Assembly: GCA_048465415.1 (NCBI GenBank)
Contig: DBFWLO010000014.1
Coordinates: 101,387 to 165,386, forward strand
Source: Scatosoma sp048465415
GTDB lineage: Bacteria > Bacillota > Clostridia > Christensenellales > Borkfalkiaceae
Direction of reading: 5' to 3'
DNA: 64,000 bases
Made by a program: the position numbers and the translations under genes. Of the stretch, positions 1 through 8,659 are shown piece by piece. Position 1 is the stretch's first letter. Every line of letters starts with the position of its first letter. The notes beneath the pieces were generated by a model. The model did no database searches. It was not told the origin of the DNA and was given only the letters and a program-made list of their open reading frames with translations.

Positions 1-1175
1 AGGGAAAGGCAATGCGGTTAAGCCTGAATTCCGGCAACGGCGCGTTGCGGTCGATATTTTCCCCACCCGCCAGCAGTCCGTGAGAAAAGGTGCGCGTGAT
101 CGGCGCGAACATCATGACGAACCGTTCGGAATTATTCAGCGTTACAGTTCTCGCCGGCCATAAAAGTTCGAAATAGATGAGAAAAACGATCTTCGTGTCA
201 TTATGCAGTTCGGTCAGCCGACGGTCGATCTCGTTGAGCATGATAAAATACCAGTCGGTAGGAATTTTCTTCCGACAGTTTTCGCATTCGCAGTAATTGT
301 TGAAATTGTCGCCCAACCAAAAATGCAGATAGTCGATCTCGTCGTGCTTTTCTATGTACGCCACCACTTCGTCAACGATCAGCTTCCGCACCTCGGGATC
401 GGAATAGCACAGCTGCGAATAGAGCGGAGTGTCCCGATAGAATTTCCGTTTTCCGTCGAGTTCGGCGAGATACCGTCTCTTTTCGGGCGGGATATCCTCG
501 TCCTTGATCGTATGCCAGCCCTTAGAGGGAAAGGCCAGACATTCGCACGTCCAGCCGTGCCCGACGGCGTGATAGAGCATGCCCCGCTTTCCGATCTCCT
601 CGGAGATCGTTTTCACGAAAGAAGCCGCCTGTTCGTTCGTCCGTCAGTCGTTCGCCGACGGCGTACTCGTTCCGCTCGTGATTATACCAGCGGTCGAAAA
701 AGGTATAACTGTCGCGGAACTGGGTGAAATAAGAATTGAAGCCGTTCTTCATCGACCAATCGATGATCCCGAGTACGTCCTCCAACGAGTTCGCGCCCTC
801 GATCGTCACGGTACGGTAACGGTAACGAGGACGGAAGTCCAAGGAAACACAGCACTCCTTTTCCGTCAAACGGGGAATTTTCTCCCCGTCCTCGCCCGGG
901 CGGACAAAAGCGCACCCCAACTCCCGCAGCAGCCGATAGACTCCTTCGAGGACACTTCTGCCGTTGATGCCGGAGATCGTTCCCCGCCCTTCCTCCACGC
1001 AGACGCGGAATTTGTCGTCCCATCGGACGGAATCGCCTTCCCCCGCCAGGGAGGGATCGACGACAAGCGCGATATTGCACACGTCCGCTCCCGTGATCTT
1101 TTTATAATATTTTTGTAATTCGCCGCGCGCGAACGCCAATACCGTATCCATAACACTCCCGATTGCCGCTTTCAT
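1..1175 (-). pseudogene. DUF4838 / alpha-glucuronidase-like protein, frameshifted and cut by the window edge
   Basis: The N-terminal part reads in one frame from ATG 1175 and shows the pattern of DUF4838 and GH67-type N-domains (GRSVLEGVYRLLRELGC, then FVRPGEDGEKIP). At about 631-641 a tandem CGAA duplication shifts the frame. The downstream frame then continues as good protein (LYHAVGHGWTCECLAFPS, later a CECENC cluster) to the left edge without a stop. The original frame hits a stop at 522. No signal peptide is visible, although the gene follows secreted-protein genes with only 20 bp between them, as the last gene seen in this operon. The role is inferred to be hydrolysis of uronic-acid-containing glycans. 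The 4-nt duplication could be a real pseudogene mutation, a phase-variable repeat or an assembly error. Confidence 0.75.
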
Positions 1176-1195
1176 GCGTTTATATTTTTCGTCGT

Positions 1196-2476
1196 TTACT
1201 TTCTCTTTTTCTTCCCGAGCAGGGCGACCGCCGCCACGAGCGCGACGCCGCCGAACGAGAGCCCCGCGATCGCCGAAGCGCATCCGCCGCCGCAACCCGA
1301 GCTTTCTTTCACCAAAAGAGTGAAGTCGACGCTGCCGCCGTCCGTCGTAACGGTGAATTTGTACGTTCCCGCTTTTGCCGCCAGATTTTTGATATATTCG
1401 CCGCTGAGCGTAAACCGGCCGTTTTCATAGCTGAAATAGCCGCTCAAAACGGCGCGTTTGTCCCTGTCCACTTTGATAATCTCTTGTCCCTTCGTGTCCA
1501 AACCGATAACGACTGCCTCCCCGCTCCCCTTTTTAACGGTAACGGAGCTTGCGCCCGTGAGCGCGGGTGCATTCTCCGAAGCGGACGAACCGGAAGACGT
1601 TCCGCTCTCGTCGCCCGGATCTTCCGAGGAACCGGGATCGGGCGGATCGATAGAGCCGTCGGGCGCCGTCGTATCGTTGTTCGTCATGCGGAAATCATCG
1701 ATATACACTTTCGCAACACAGCCGACAAAGCTGAGATAACCGTGTTTATTGGATGAAGTCTGTTTGATGTCGCAGCCACCGATATGCGAATCGTTGATAT
1801 ACATATCGAATTTGTTGTCGTTCGCCACCAGTTTATAGGTATACCATGCCGCATAAACGTCCTCGGAAGTAAAATTCTGCGGTTCCCCCGTCCTATCCTC
1901 GTTTTTAAAGCTGACGCCTATCCCCGACTGTCCCAGGTTACGCTGTCCGTAAGGACTGACGGACGTCTGATTCCAGAATCTTGCCCCCATCATGACGTTG
2001 TTGCAACCGTTGAAACGGGTGTCGGTGTCCTTGCGGCAAGCCGTTCCGAACCAACACGCGTTCTGTACGCCGTCCGCGAGACGGAATTTAAAGGAAAGCT
2101 CAAAGTTCTTCACCCGAATGAGTTTCGAGTTTTCGTCCTTAATCGTCATGTAGAAAAAGGATTCCGAATTGGGAATGCCATCGAAGAGCAAGACCTTGTT
2201 ATTCGCATCGCTCGGATCCGTCGTCACTTGATAGCGGGTAGGCACGCAGGACTGATCCTCTTCCTCCGCGTTCGCCGCGTCGAGATATCCGTTTCCCCAT
2301 TTCGCTTTCAACTGTTTGGGGTTATAATCCGCGTCCGCGGCGACTTTATAGGATTGAAAATCGTCAAAGAAATCAGGCCCGTCATATACGGTCTCTGCCG
2401 CGCGGGCTTTCACGAAAATCCCCGTCATTCCCACGGCGATAAACGCCGCGCACACCAACGATAAACATTTTTTCAT
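1196..2476 (-). CDS. Secreted LamG/ConA-like lectin domain protein with Cys-type C-terminal sorting signal
   Basis: 426 aa. An N-terminal signal peptide (MKKCLSLVCAAFIAVGM, ending near ARA-AET) is followed by a beta-sandwich resembling concanavalin A-like/LamG domains (about residues 30-240), which normally bind carbohydrates. Next come a Pro/Ser/Glu/Asp-rich linker (about 250-285) and an immunoglobulin-like segment (about 290-385). The C-terminus has a GCGGGC motif, about 20 hydrophobic residues and a final KKKRK. This tripartite tail is shared with the proteins at 4889, 36741 and 38444. The start is supported by a GGAGG site 8 nt upstream. The gene sits 33 bp downstream of a glycosidase-like lipoprotein gene, so a glycan-binding role on the cell surface is inferred. 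The exact ligand cannot be read from sequence. Confidence 0.8.
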   Translation of the reverse strand: MKKCLSLVCAAFIAVGMTGIFVKARAAETVYDGPDFFDDFQSYKVAADADYNPKQLKAKWGNGYLDAANAEEEDQSCVPTRYQVTTDPSDANNKVLLFDGIPNSESFFYMTIKDENSKLIRVKNFELSFKFRLADGVQNACWFGTACRKDTDTRFNGCNNVMMGARFWNQTSVSPYGQRNLGQSGIGVSFKNEDRTGEPQNFTSEDVYAAWYTYKLVANDNKFDMYINDSHIGGCDIKQTSSNKHGYLSFVGCVAKVYIDDFRMTNNDTTAPDGSIDPPDPGSSEDPGDESGTSSGSSASENAPALTGASSVTVKKGSGEAVVIGLDTKGQEIIKVDRDKRAVLSGYFSYENGRFTLSGEYIKNLAAKAGTYKFTVTTDGGSVDFTLLVKESSGCGGGCASAIAGLSFGGVALVAAVALLGKKKRK

Positions 2477-2509
2477 GCTGTTTTCCTCCGAAATTTTTAT
2501 TATGATTCT

Positions 2510-3946
2510 TTATTCCAGTACGACTAACGCGCCGTTTCCCGCTTCGAGGGAAATATTCAGACTTTCACCCGTTTCCTCGCGCGTGACCGCGTCAACCGTG
2601 ATCTTTGCCTTGACCGTTTCCGAAAAACGCAAAGTCGCCGTACAATTCTTTGTCAAAGCGTTCGCGGCGATATAGAACGCGGTCTTTCCCCGAAAGTCGA
2701 AGCACCCGACGAGCGCGTCCCCGCCCGTCGCTTCCGTAAGGGAACGGAAGGAGGTTATTTTCGCCCCCGCGGGGATCTCGTCGGGAGAATTTCCGACCTG
2801 TATCACCCCCATATTGGCGCTCTTCATCAGCACTTCGTCCACCGCCGCTATCTGCCTGTTCGCCCGCACTCCGTAATCATAGAGATACACCTTATTCCCC
2901 TCTTTATCGACGAAAGCGTTGTTGTTTCCGGGAATCTCGTAGGGCTGCCAATAATTGAAATATTGTATCCCCTTCGCCCCGCAGGCAAGGGCGGTATTGA
3001 TCTGCCATAAAAGCTCCGACTCGGGCATTCTCCGCGTATTTTCCCCGTCGAAATACCCGATCTGGGCGAACGTCCAGAAGGGAATACCGACTTTCTCCAC
3101 CCGCGTTTTCACGTCGTATATCTGTTGAAAGTAACCCCGCTGGAAGTCCGTGTTATTGCCGTTGAATGGATAGAAATCGAAACTGAACATCGGAGGCTTT
3201 ACCCTCGCGAGATAGTCGTCGATATACTCCGTATAAGAAATTTTCCCGTTCTCACTCCCGCCGCCTGCGCCATTGATCAGCTGATTCTCGCTGGCGTAAG
3301 AGGGAAGCATATTGGCGTACATCAGTTTGTTTTTCGTGGCGGGCTGCTCTTTCCACACTTTTCCGAGCGCCGCCAACGAGGAAAACTGCTTCGTTCCCGG
3401 TTCGTCGACGATCAGGTTTCCGCCGTACGCCGGTTTTTTCATATATGCCTCAAAATATTCCAGCAGTTCCGGTTCCTGTCCCACCGCCAGTATTCTCGTA
3501 TCCCGCACGAGATAAACGACGTTGCATTCCTCGCAGAAATCGAGCGCGTCGAGAACGACGGACGGCCTATCCTGCGCCTGTTCGTACAAGCCGTAAACGC
3601 TGTTGATGCCGCTTTGCGCAAGCACCGCGTAATTTTCGAGCGTAACGTGGTTCTCGGTATACGAGCCGTAGGGCGAGGGAGGCGCGCACCACGCCCCGAT
3701 CGGCATGACGTCCCGGCCGAACTGAGGATAATAGACGTACGCGTACCCGCCCTTATTCTGCCACTCGTTTTCCTTTTCCTCTTCCGTCTGTCCCGACGAC
3801 GACGGCGAAGAATGCGCCCCCGCCGAATCGGACACAGAATCGGCCGGGGAGTATCCCGACGAGGCGGGCAACCCGCACGCGGCGAAAGAGAAGGAAAGGA
3901 GAAGAGCGCAAGTCGCCGCCCTATATTTTTTCATTTTCTCAGTCAT
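2510..3946 (-). CDS. Lipoprotein with TIM-barrel glycoside hydrolase-like domain (paralog of 8660..10042)
   Basis: 478 aa. A lipoprotein signal ends at FAACG, followed by a low-complexity Ser/Glu linker. The main domain (about residues 70-380) resembles a clan GH-A TIM barrel, with strand-end motifs GAWCAPP, SGINSVYGLYE, NLIVDEPG, MFSFDFYPF and GIQYFNYWQP. The Glu of DEPG is a candidate acid/base. A small beta domain closes the protein. The start ATG at 3946 overlaps the stop of the upstream permease as ATGA and has GGAGG upstream, which suggests translational coupling. A second Met 12 nt further in is also possible. The closest relative in the window is the lipoprotein at 8660..10042. I cannot assign a CAZy family; an extracellular oligosaccharide-trimming role is inferred from the operon. 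Confidence 0.7.
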   Translation of the reverse strand: MTEKMKKYRAATCALLLSFSFAACGLPASSGYSPADSVSDSAGAHSSPSSSGQTEEEKENEWQNKGGYAYVYYPQFGRDVMPIGAWCAPPSPYGSYTENHVTLENYAVLAQSGINSVYGLYEQAQDRPSVVLDALDFCEECNVVYLVRDTRILAVGQEPELLEYFEAYMKKPAYGGNLIVDEPGTKQFSSLAALGKVWKEQPATKNKLMYANMLPSYASENQLINGAGGGSENGKISYTEYIDDYLARVKPPMFSFDFYPFNGNNTDFQRGYFQQIYDVKTRVEKVGIPFWTFAQIGYFDGENTRRMPESELLWQINTALACGAKGIQYFNYWQPYEIPGNNNAFVDKEGNKVYLYDYGVRANRQIAAVDEVLMKSANMGVIQVGNSPDEIPAGAKITSFRSLTEATGGDALVGCFDFRGKTAFYIAANALTKNCTATLRFSETVKAKITVDAVTREETGESLNISLEAGNGALVVLE

Positions 3947-4788
3947 CCCTTCAAACCTCCCGCAACGGTATTTTCCATAATTGTTTTTTGGAAAGCGCTG
4001 AAAAGGACGAGAACGGGAACGATCGAAATGAACATCGCGGCGAAAAGCTGCGGCCAATCGGACTCCGCCGACATCTTTTTCACGATCGATTGCAAACCTA
4101 CCGCTACCGTCGGATGCTGTCGAAGGAACATATACGGCGTAAAATAATCGTTCCAGTAATTGATCATGGAAATGATGCCGATCGCGACCAGCGAAGGCCA
4201 CACCTGCGGCAGCATAACGCTGAGAAAAATACGGAAATCGCCTGCGCCGTCCAGCATCGCAGCTTCGGCATAGCTCCAAGAAATGGTACGGAAAAAGCCG
4301 TAAATCATGATAAAATTGAAACCGAACCCGCCGCTCGCCATAATGATAATTCCGATATAGGTATTATAAAGTCCCGTATCCACCATCAGTTTATAGGTCG
4401 CCGAAAGAGTACCCACAGCGGGAATCAGCATCGTGGAGATCGCTACCGAGTAGAGGAAATTCCTGCCGCGGAACTTATATTTCGAGATTACGTAAGCGGA
4501 GAGCGTGGGTACAAATACCGCGACGAACGTACACCCTATCACCAAGACAAGGCTGTTTCCGAACATTCCCACTAAATTGGTACGGCTCACTTCCAGGTTG
4601 AAAGCGTTGATATAATTGTCGGGATAAAAATCCTTCGTCAGCCCGAACGGATCGGCAAAAAAGCCCCTGCTGTCCTTGAAAGAATTGATCAGAACCCATA
4701 CGAGCGGATACAGCAAACTGATCGCGTATAATAAGAACACCGCGAACGTGATCCACAATGCTATTTTTTCCGTTTTCGATCGTTTCAT
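3943..4788 (-). CDS. Carbohydrate ABC transporter permease, MalG-type (CUT1)
   Basis: 281 aa integral membrane protein with about six transmembrane segments, starting with the cytoplasmic MKRSKTEKIALW leader. The EAA loop that docks on the ATPase is clear: EAAMLDGAGDFRIFLSVMLP near residue 180. Length and layout match the MalG/LacG-type subunit of CUT1 sugar importers. Its partner MalF-type subunit is at 7592..8548 and the binding lipoprotein at 10075..11475, so the three transporter genes are interleaved with glycosidase and lectin genes. No ATPase gene is present. The ribosome binding site AAAGGAG lies upstream. The stop overlaps the next start by 4 nt. Confidence 0.9.
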   Translation of the reverse strand: MKRSKTEKIALWITFAVFLLYAISLLYPLVWVLINSFKDSRGFFADPFGLTKDFYPDNYINAFNLEVSRTNLVGMFGNSLVLVIGCTFVAVFVPTLSAYVISKYKFRGRNFLYSVAISTMLIPAVGTLSATYKLMVDTGLYNTYIGIIIMASGGFGFNFIMIYGFFRTISWSYAEAAMLDGAGDFRIFLSVMLPQVWPSLVAIGIISMINYWNDYFTPYMFLRQHPTVAVGLQSIVKKMSAESDWPQLFAAMFISIVPVLVLFSAFQKTIMENTVAGGLKG

Positions 4789-4888
4789 CGTTTACTCCTT
4801 TCCCCCCGGAATATCCCGTCCCGCTTTTCCGACGAGACGGAACATTCCGTTTACTTTCGGCACATCGGGCGCAACCGCCCGGCCGAAA

Positions 4889-7522
4889 TCAGTCTTTTTT
4901 CTTCTTGCCCAGCGCTATCGCAGCGCCGAGCGCCGCCAGCGAGAACACCGCTCCTAAGCCCGCGACGGAGCCGCAGCCGGATTTTACTTTTACGGACGAA
5001 GTCCCCGTATCGACGGGCTGTTTCGCCGCCACCGTCACGTCAAAGCTCTTTTCAAACGCGCCGAACTTTATCTTGATCGCATACGTGCCGGCCGTATTTT
5101 TTAAATACGCCGACTTATCCACCGCGTAACCCTCCGCGCCTTCGGTAAGAGTCACTTTTTCGCCGTTTTCGTAAACGACTCTCACGACCATGCCCGTCAA
5201 ATCGAGCTCTTCGCCGTTCGCGTAGCTCAGCTTCGTCGGAGCGGCCACCTCGATCCCCGTCGCTGCGGGCGCTTTTACGGTAATTTCTATCGTCCCGTTC
5301 AAAGTATATTTGGAAGCGTCGCCGACCGGGGCGTAGCCGAGCAGATCCCAATCGTCGATAGCCGCCGTATAATTGACAACGATCTTATCCTGCGGTTCGG
5401 TCGCGGGCGCGGTATAGAAATAGGTGCCGTCCTCGTTCATCGTGAACCCTTCGACCGCTGCGGCAAGCGCGAATTTCGCCGTCTTGTTCTTCATGTCGCC
5501 GAGTTCGATCGCTCCCGTTTTCGATTCTAAGGTAAAGAGGGAAATTTCCGTTTTTTCCACCGTTTTCCGCGTCAGAGTATAATCCGCAACGTCGTCCGTG
5601 TTCACGATTCTCGCATTGTCTATGGAAAAATTTCCGCCCCGCGTGCACTGCACCGAAATATGTCCCAGCGTGTCTTGATCGTACAAGGTTACTTCGCCGA
5701 GCTTCTTATCCCCGTTCGCTTCTTTAAGGTACCAACTGAAACAGACGGTACCGTCGCGCGCTTCTAACCGTACGCTCACCGTCTTTCCCGAATAATCGGC
5801 GTTGAAAATGTTTTCCGCAGTCGTCAGCCATTTACGGGTACTGCCGTCCGGATAGGTCGTATTGAGAAGATCGAGAAGGCTATTTGAAAAATAGAGCATC
5901 GGCTGACTTCCGAACATCGTAGTTTTTTCGGGTGCGCCGTAAACGACGCCGAGCCAGGTAGATACGGGGCGGATAATATTTCCTTCCTCGTCCTCTTCGC
6001 CCTCCCGTTCTAAATATGTAATATCGAAGGTAAAGACAAAATTCTGATATTCGTTTGCGGAAGCGAGCATACTCCCGTCCTGCGCGTTCCTAAATTCAAG
6101 CGCGCCGTCCCGGACGGAAACTCCCGAATTTGCATAATCGGGCATACCCGACGAACCCACGTACCAATCTTCCTCGTTTATCGCGGAGGAAAAATCGGCA
6201 GCGACCGATACGCCGCCTTTGTGTTCGTAACCGCTCGCGGCGGTCAGAATCACGTTGTCCAGTTTTACCGAAACCGCACCGGCGGTAACGTCCAGCGAAA
6301 ACACACCCGCAAAGGAGTCCACCTTTGCAAAGACCGTAACGCCGTTATAGACGATCTCTAAATTCTTATTTCCGAAGCCTGTTACCCTGACCTCGCCGTC
6401 AGAGAGAGAAACTTCCTTTTCGGCGGCTACGGCATCGCCGTTCCACACCGCCAGATAATATTTCTCCTCTTTTTTATAAACGCCCGCCGCCGCGCCGCCG
6501 AACGACAGTTTCGCCGTCGCCGTTCTCAGCCCTTTCGTATCGAGTTTTGCACTCAGCGAAAACGTTTTCTCAATCCGCGCGTCCGCCTCGGGAACGCTCT
6601 TTTTGGAAACGAGACTGCCCGCCGCCGTCGCCACTTCCACGCAATTATTCTTGGTTATCCACCCACCGACGTTCCGATCTTTCTGCGTACTTACAAACAG
6701 ATCGCTCAACCCGTCCTCGGTAGGCGCGGAGTCGTCTACCGTCCACGTGATTCCTGTGGCGGGAGCGGCGACCCAACGTCCGGGATACCCCGTTCCCTCT
6801 TCCTTTTTCGAAGAAAGGCTTTCGGCAAAAGTGCCCGCTTTAAAATAATTCATCTCACTGACAACGTGCGCCGTGGCAACGGGACCGATAAAGGAAAGCC
6901 CGAGGTAACCGCTTCTCTCTTTCATCTCCGCCGTCGCATCGGACGCCTTTACATAAGCGACAAGCCCCGTATTTTGGTATATCTCCTGCGATCCGTCGGG
7001 ATGAATATAAATTTGTACTTTTCCCTTTCTCTCCCACGCGATCCAAAGAGTTTCGTTTTTTGCCGCGTCATAAGTGGGAAACGTGCACGAAGTTCCGTAA
7101 AATAATCTGCTTGCCCCGTAAAAATTAAAACCTTTCGTTTGTGCCGCCGCGTTGAGATCTGTGGTTGCCGAACCGTAGGTAATCGACCAGAAGCCGCCCT
7201 CCACATCGATCGATTCCAGATCGAACTCGATCAAAAGACAGTCGGTATCGGCCACCGTGACCTTATCCTTTGTGGAGATCGACTGCCCGTGATACAGATC
7301 GTAGGCAAGCACGTTTTTTGTCGTCGCGCTGAAAGACGCGCCGCTCTCTTCCGCGATCGGATTCCACTTGTCCGTATCGAGAACAGAGGCCGCTTCAAAG
7401 TCGTCGTCAATCAACAAGTCGTAGCCGGTGGACGCGGAAACGGGTATCGAACTTATCCCCGCTGCCGCCGCCAGCATTGCCATTGCGCTCGCCATAGAAA
7501 TCAGCAATTTTTTTCTCATCAT
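4889..7522 (-). CDS. Large secreted lectin-like protein with Big_3 domain and Cys-type C-terminal sorting signal
   Basis: 877 aa. A signal peptide (MRKKLLISMASAMAMLAAAA, cleavage near VSA-STG) is followed by at least two ConA/LamG-like beta-sandwich regions (about 30-230 and 440-650) with matching openings (DDDFEAASVLDTDKWNP and AADFSSAINEEDWYVG). A middle beta-rich segment separates them. Near residues 760-845 is a bacterial Ig-like fold resembling Big_3 (LSYANGEELDLTGMVVRVVY). The tail has SGCGSVAGLG, a hydrophobic stretch and a terminal KKKKD, as in 1196..2476. It lies between the two permease genes of the same transporter, so it is probably a surface glycan-capture protein feeding that importer. 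No catalytic motif is visible. Confidence 0.8.
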   Translation of the reverse strand: MMRKKLLISMASAMAMLAAAAGISSIPVSASTGYDLLIDDDFEAASVLDTDKWNPIAEESGASFSATTKNVLAYDLYHGQSISTKDKVTVADTDCLLIEFDLESIDVEGGFWSITYGSATTDLNAAAQTKGFNFYGASRLFYGTSCTFPTYDAAKNETLWIAWERKGKVQIYIHPDGSQEIYQNTGLVAYVKASDATAEMKERSGYLGLSFIGPVATAHVVSEMNYFKAGTFAESLSSKKEEGTGYPGRWVAAPATGITWTVDDSAPTEDGLSDLFVSTQKDRNVGGWITKNNCVEVATAAGSLVSKKSVPEADARIEKTFSLSAKLDTKGLRTATAKLSFGGAAAGVYKKEEKYYLAVWNGDAVAAEKEVSLSDGEVRVTGFGNKNLEIVYNGVTVFAKVDSFAGVFSLDVTAGAVSVKLDNVILTAASGYEHKGGVSVAADFSSAINEEDWYVGSSGMPDYANSGVSVRDGALEFRNAQDGSMLASANEYQNFVFTFDITYLEREGEEDEEGNIIRPVSTWLGVVYGAPEKTTMFGSQPMLYFSNSLLDLLNTTYPDGSTRKWLTTAENIFNADYSGKTVSVRLEARDGTVCFSWYLKEANGDKKLGEVTLYDQDTLGHISVQCTRGGNFSIDNARIVNTDDVADYTLTRKTVEKTEISLFTLESKTGAIELGDMKNKTAKFALAAAVEGFTMNEDGTYFYTAPATEPQDKIVVNYTAAIDDWDLLGYAPVGDASKYTLNGTIEITVKAPAATGIEVAAPTKLSYANGEELDLTGMVVRVVYENGEKVTLTEGAEGYAVDKSAYLKNTAGTYAIKIKFGAFEKSFDVTVAAKQPVDTGTSSVKVKSGCGSVAGLGAVFSLAALGAAIALGKKKKD

Positions 7523-7591
7523 TTTACTCCCTGCAATTTATTTCCCCCGAGGGGGATATTCTTAAAGTTATTTTCCCCGCGCCGCCGACCG

Positions 7592-8548
7592 TCAAAATTC
7601 GACTTGCGGCGTAAGCTTTTCCATTCCCCATTTGATCAACTGGATTAAAGGAATACCGATAACGCTGAATACGATACCCGCCGTCGCCGCTTCGTACAGC
7701 TTATTGTTATTCACATATTCCACGACGTAATAGGCGATCGTGAAAGTGGAATTGTTCGGTCCGCCCGAAGTCAGCAGCATGGGCTGCAAATACAGCGTGA
7801 ACATGACCATCGAGCCCGTGATGAACAGCGTGGAAATCGTCGGAAAAATCAACGGCACGACGACCTGACACATTTCTCGGAACATTCCTATCCCATCTAT
7901 CTTGCCCGCCTCGATCACTTCGGCCGGAACCCGCGAAATCGCGCCCGAGAGCAACAGTACGTTGTAGCCGATGCCCGCCCAAAGACAATACACAAAAATC
8001 ATTCCCTGGCTGAGTCCCTTGGTGCCGAAATAGCCGTTCGGCGGCACCAGCGAGGACAGCCCTACATTTTGCAGTATGCGCACGACGGGACCGAAGGACG
8101 AGTTGAACATAAACTGAAAACACATGGTCAAGACGACGATCGAAATAATATTCGGCAAAAAGAAGATCACGCGGAACACTTGATGCCCGAACACTTTTTT
8201 GAAAAACAGATACGCGCAGACGATGGACAGCGGCAAAAGGATAAAGTTATTGAAAATAAGAAACAGAACGGAATTTACGATCGCGTACTTAATCGCCTGC
8301 GAGCCCGATTTCGTCAGTTCGCTGAAAAAATACGCGTAATTGTCCCATCCTGCCCAGATCTCTTTTCCCTGTTTGAAGGAAAAACTCTGAAAGGAAATGA
8401 GAAAGGTATTGAAATTGATGTATACCCAGAAGACAAGAAAATGTATGATGGGATAAGCGAGCATCAGTCCGATAAACAACCTACGATGCTTGGTGATACC
8501 GTTTATTCTCTTTTTTTTTCGGAAATTTGCACGCTCTTCATGTGCCAT
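7592..8548 (-). CDS. Carbohydrate ABC transporter permease, MalF/UgpA-type (CUT1)
   Basis: 318 aa, about six transmembrane helices, with the EAA loop VIEAGKIDGIGMFREMCQVV in the second half. The layout matches the MalF/UgpA-type subunit that pairs with the MalG-type protein at 3943..4788. I chose ATG 8548 because the alternative GTG at 8554 lies inside the AAGGAG ribosome binding site. The gene follows the GH-like lipoprotein (8660..10042) and precedes the large lectin gene. The first ~25 residues are very basic and cytoplasmic. Substrate specificity cannot be deduced, but the surrounding genes point to a complex oligosaccharide. Confidence 0.9.
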   Translation of the reverse strand: MAHEERANFRKKKRINGITKHRRLFIGLMLAYPIIHFLVFWVYINFNTFLISFQSFSFKQGKEIWAGWDNYAYFFSELTKSGSQAIKYAIVNSVLFLIFNNFILLPLSIVCAYLFFKKVFGHQVFRVIFFLPNIISIVVLTMCFQFMFNSSFGPVVRILQNVGLSSLVPPNGYFGTKGLSQGMIFVYCLWAGIGYNVLLLSGAISRVPAEVIEAGKIDGIGMFREMCQVVVPLIFPTISTLFITGSMVMFTLYLQPMLLTSGGPNNSTFTIAYYVVEYVNNNKLYEAATAGIVFSVIGIPLIQLIKWGMEKLTPQVEF

Positions 8549-8659
8549 AGCCACTCCTTCCCCGTTTTTTCGCCCCCATCGACAAAGTCGGCAAAACGGA
8601 CTGAAACTTATTTTTTCCGCATTCGTCGTAAAGCGAAGCGTTCCGGTAAATCATGCGCA

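Noticed and set aside
203..1118. Two plus-strand frames opposite the DUF4838 gene
   Set aside because: The minus strand shows family motifs in two joined frames; the plus frames have none.
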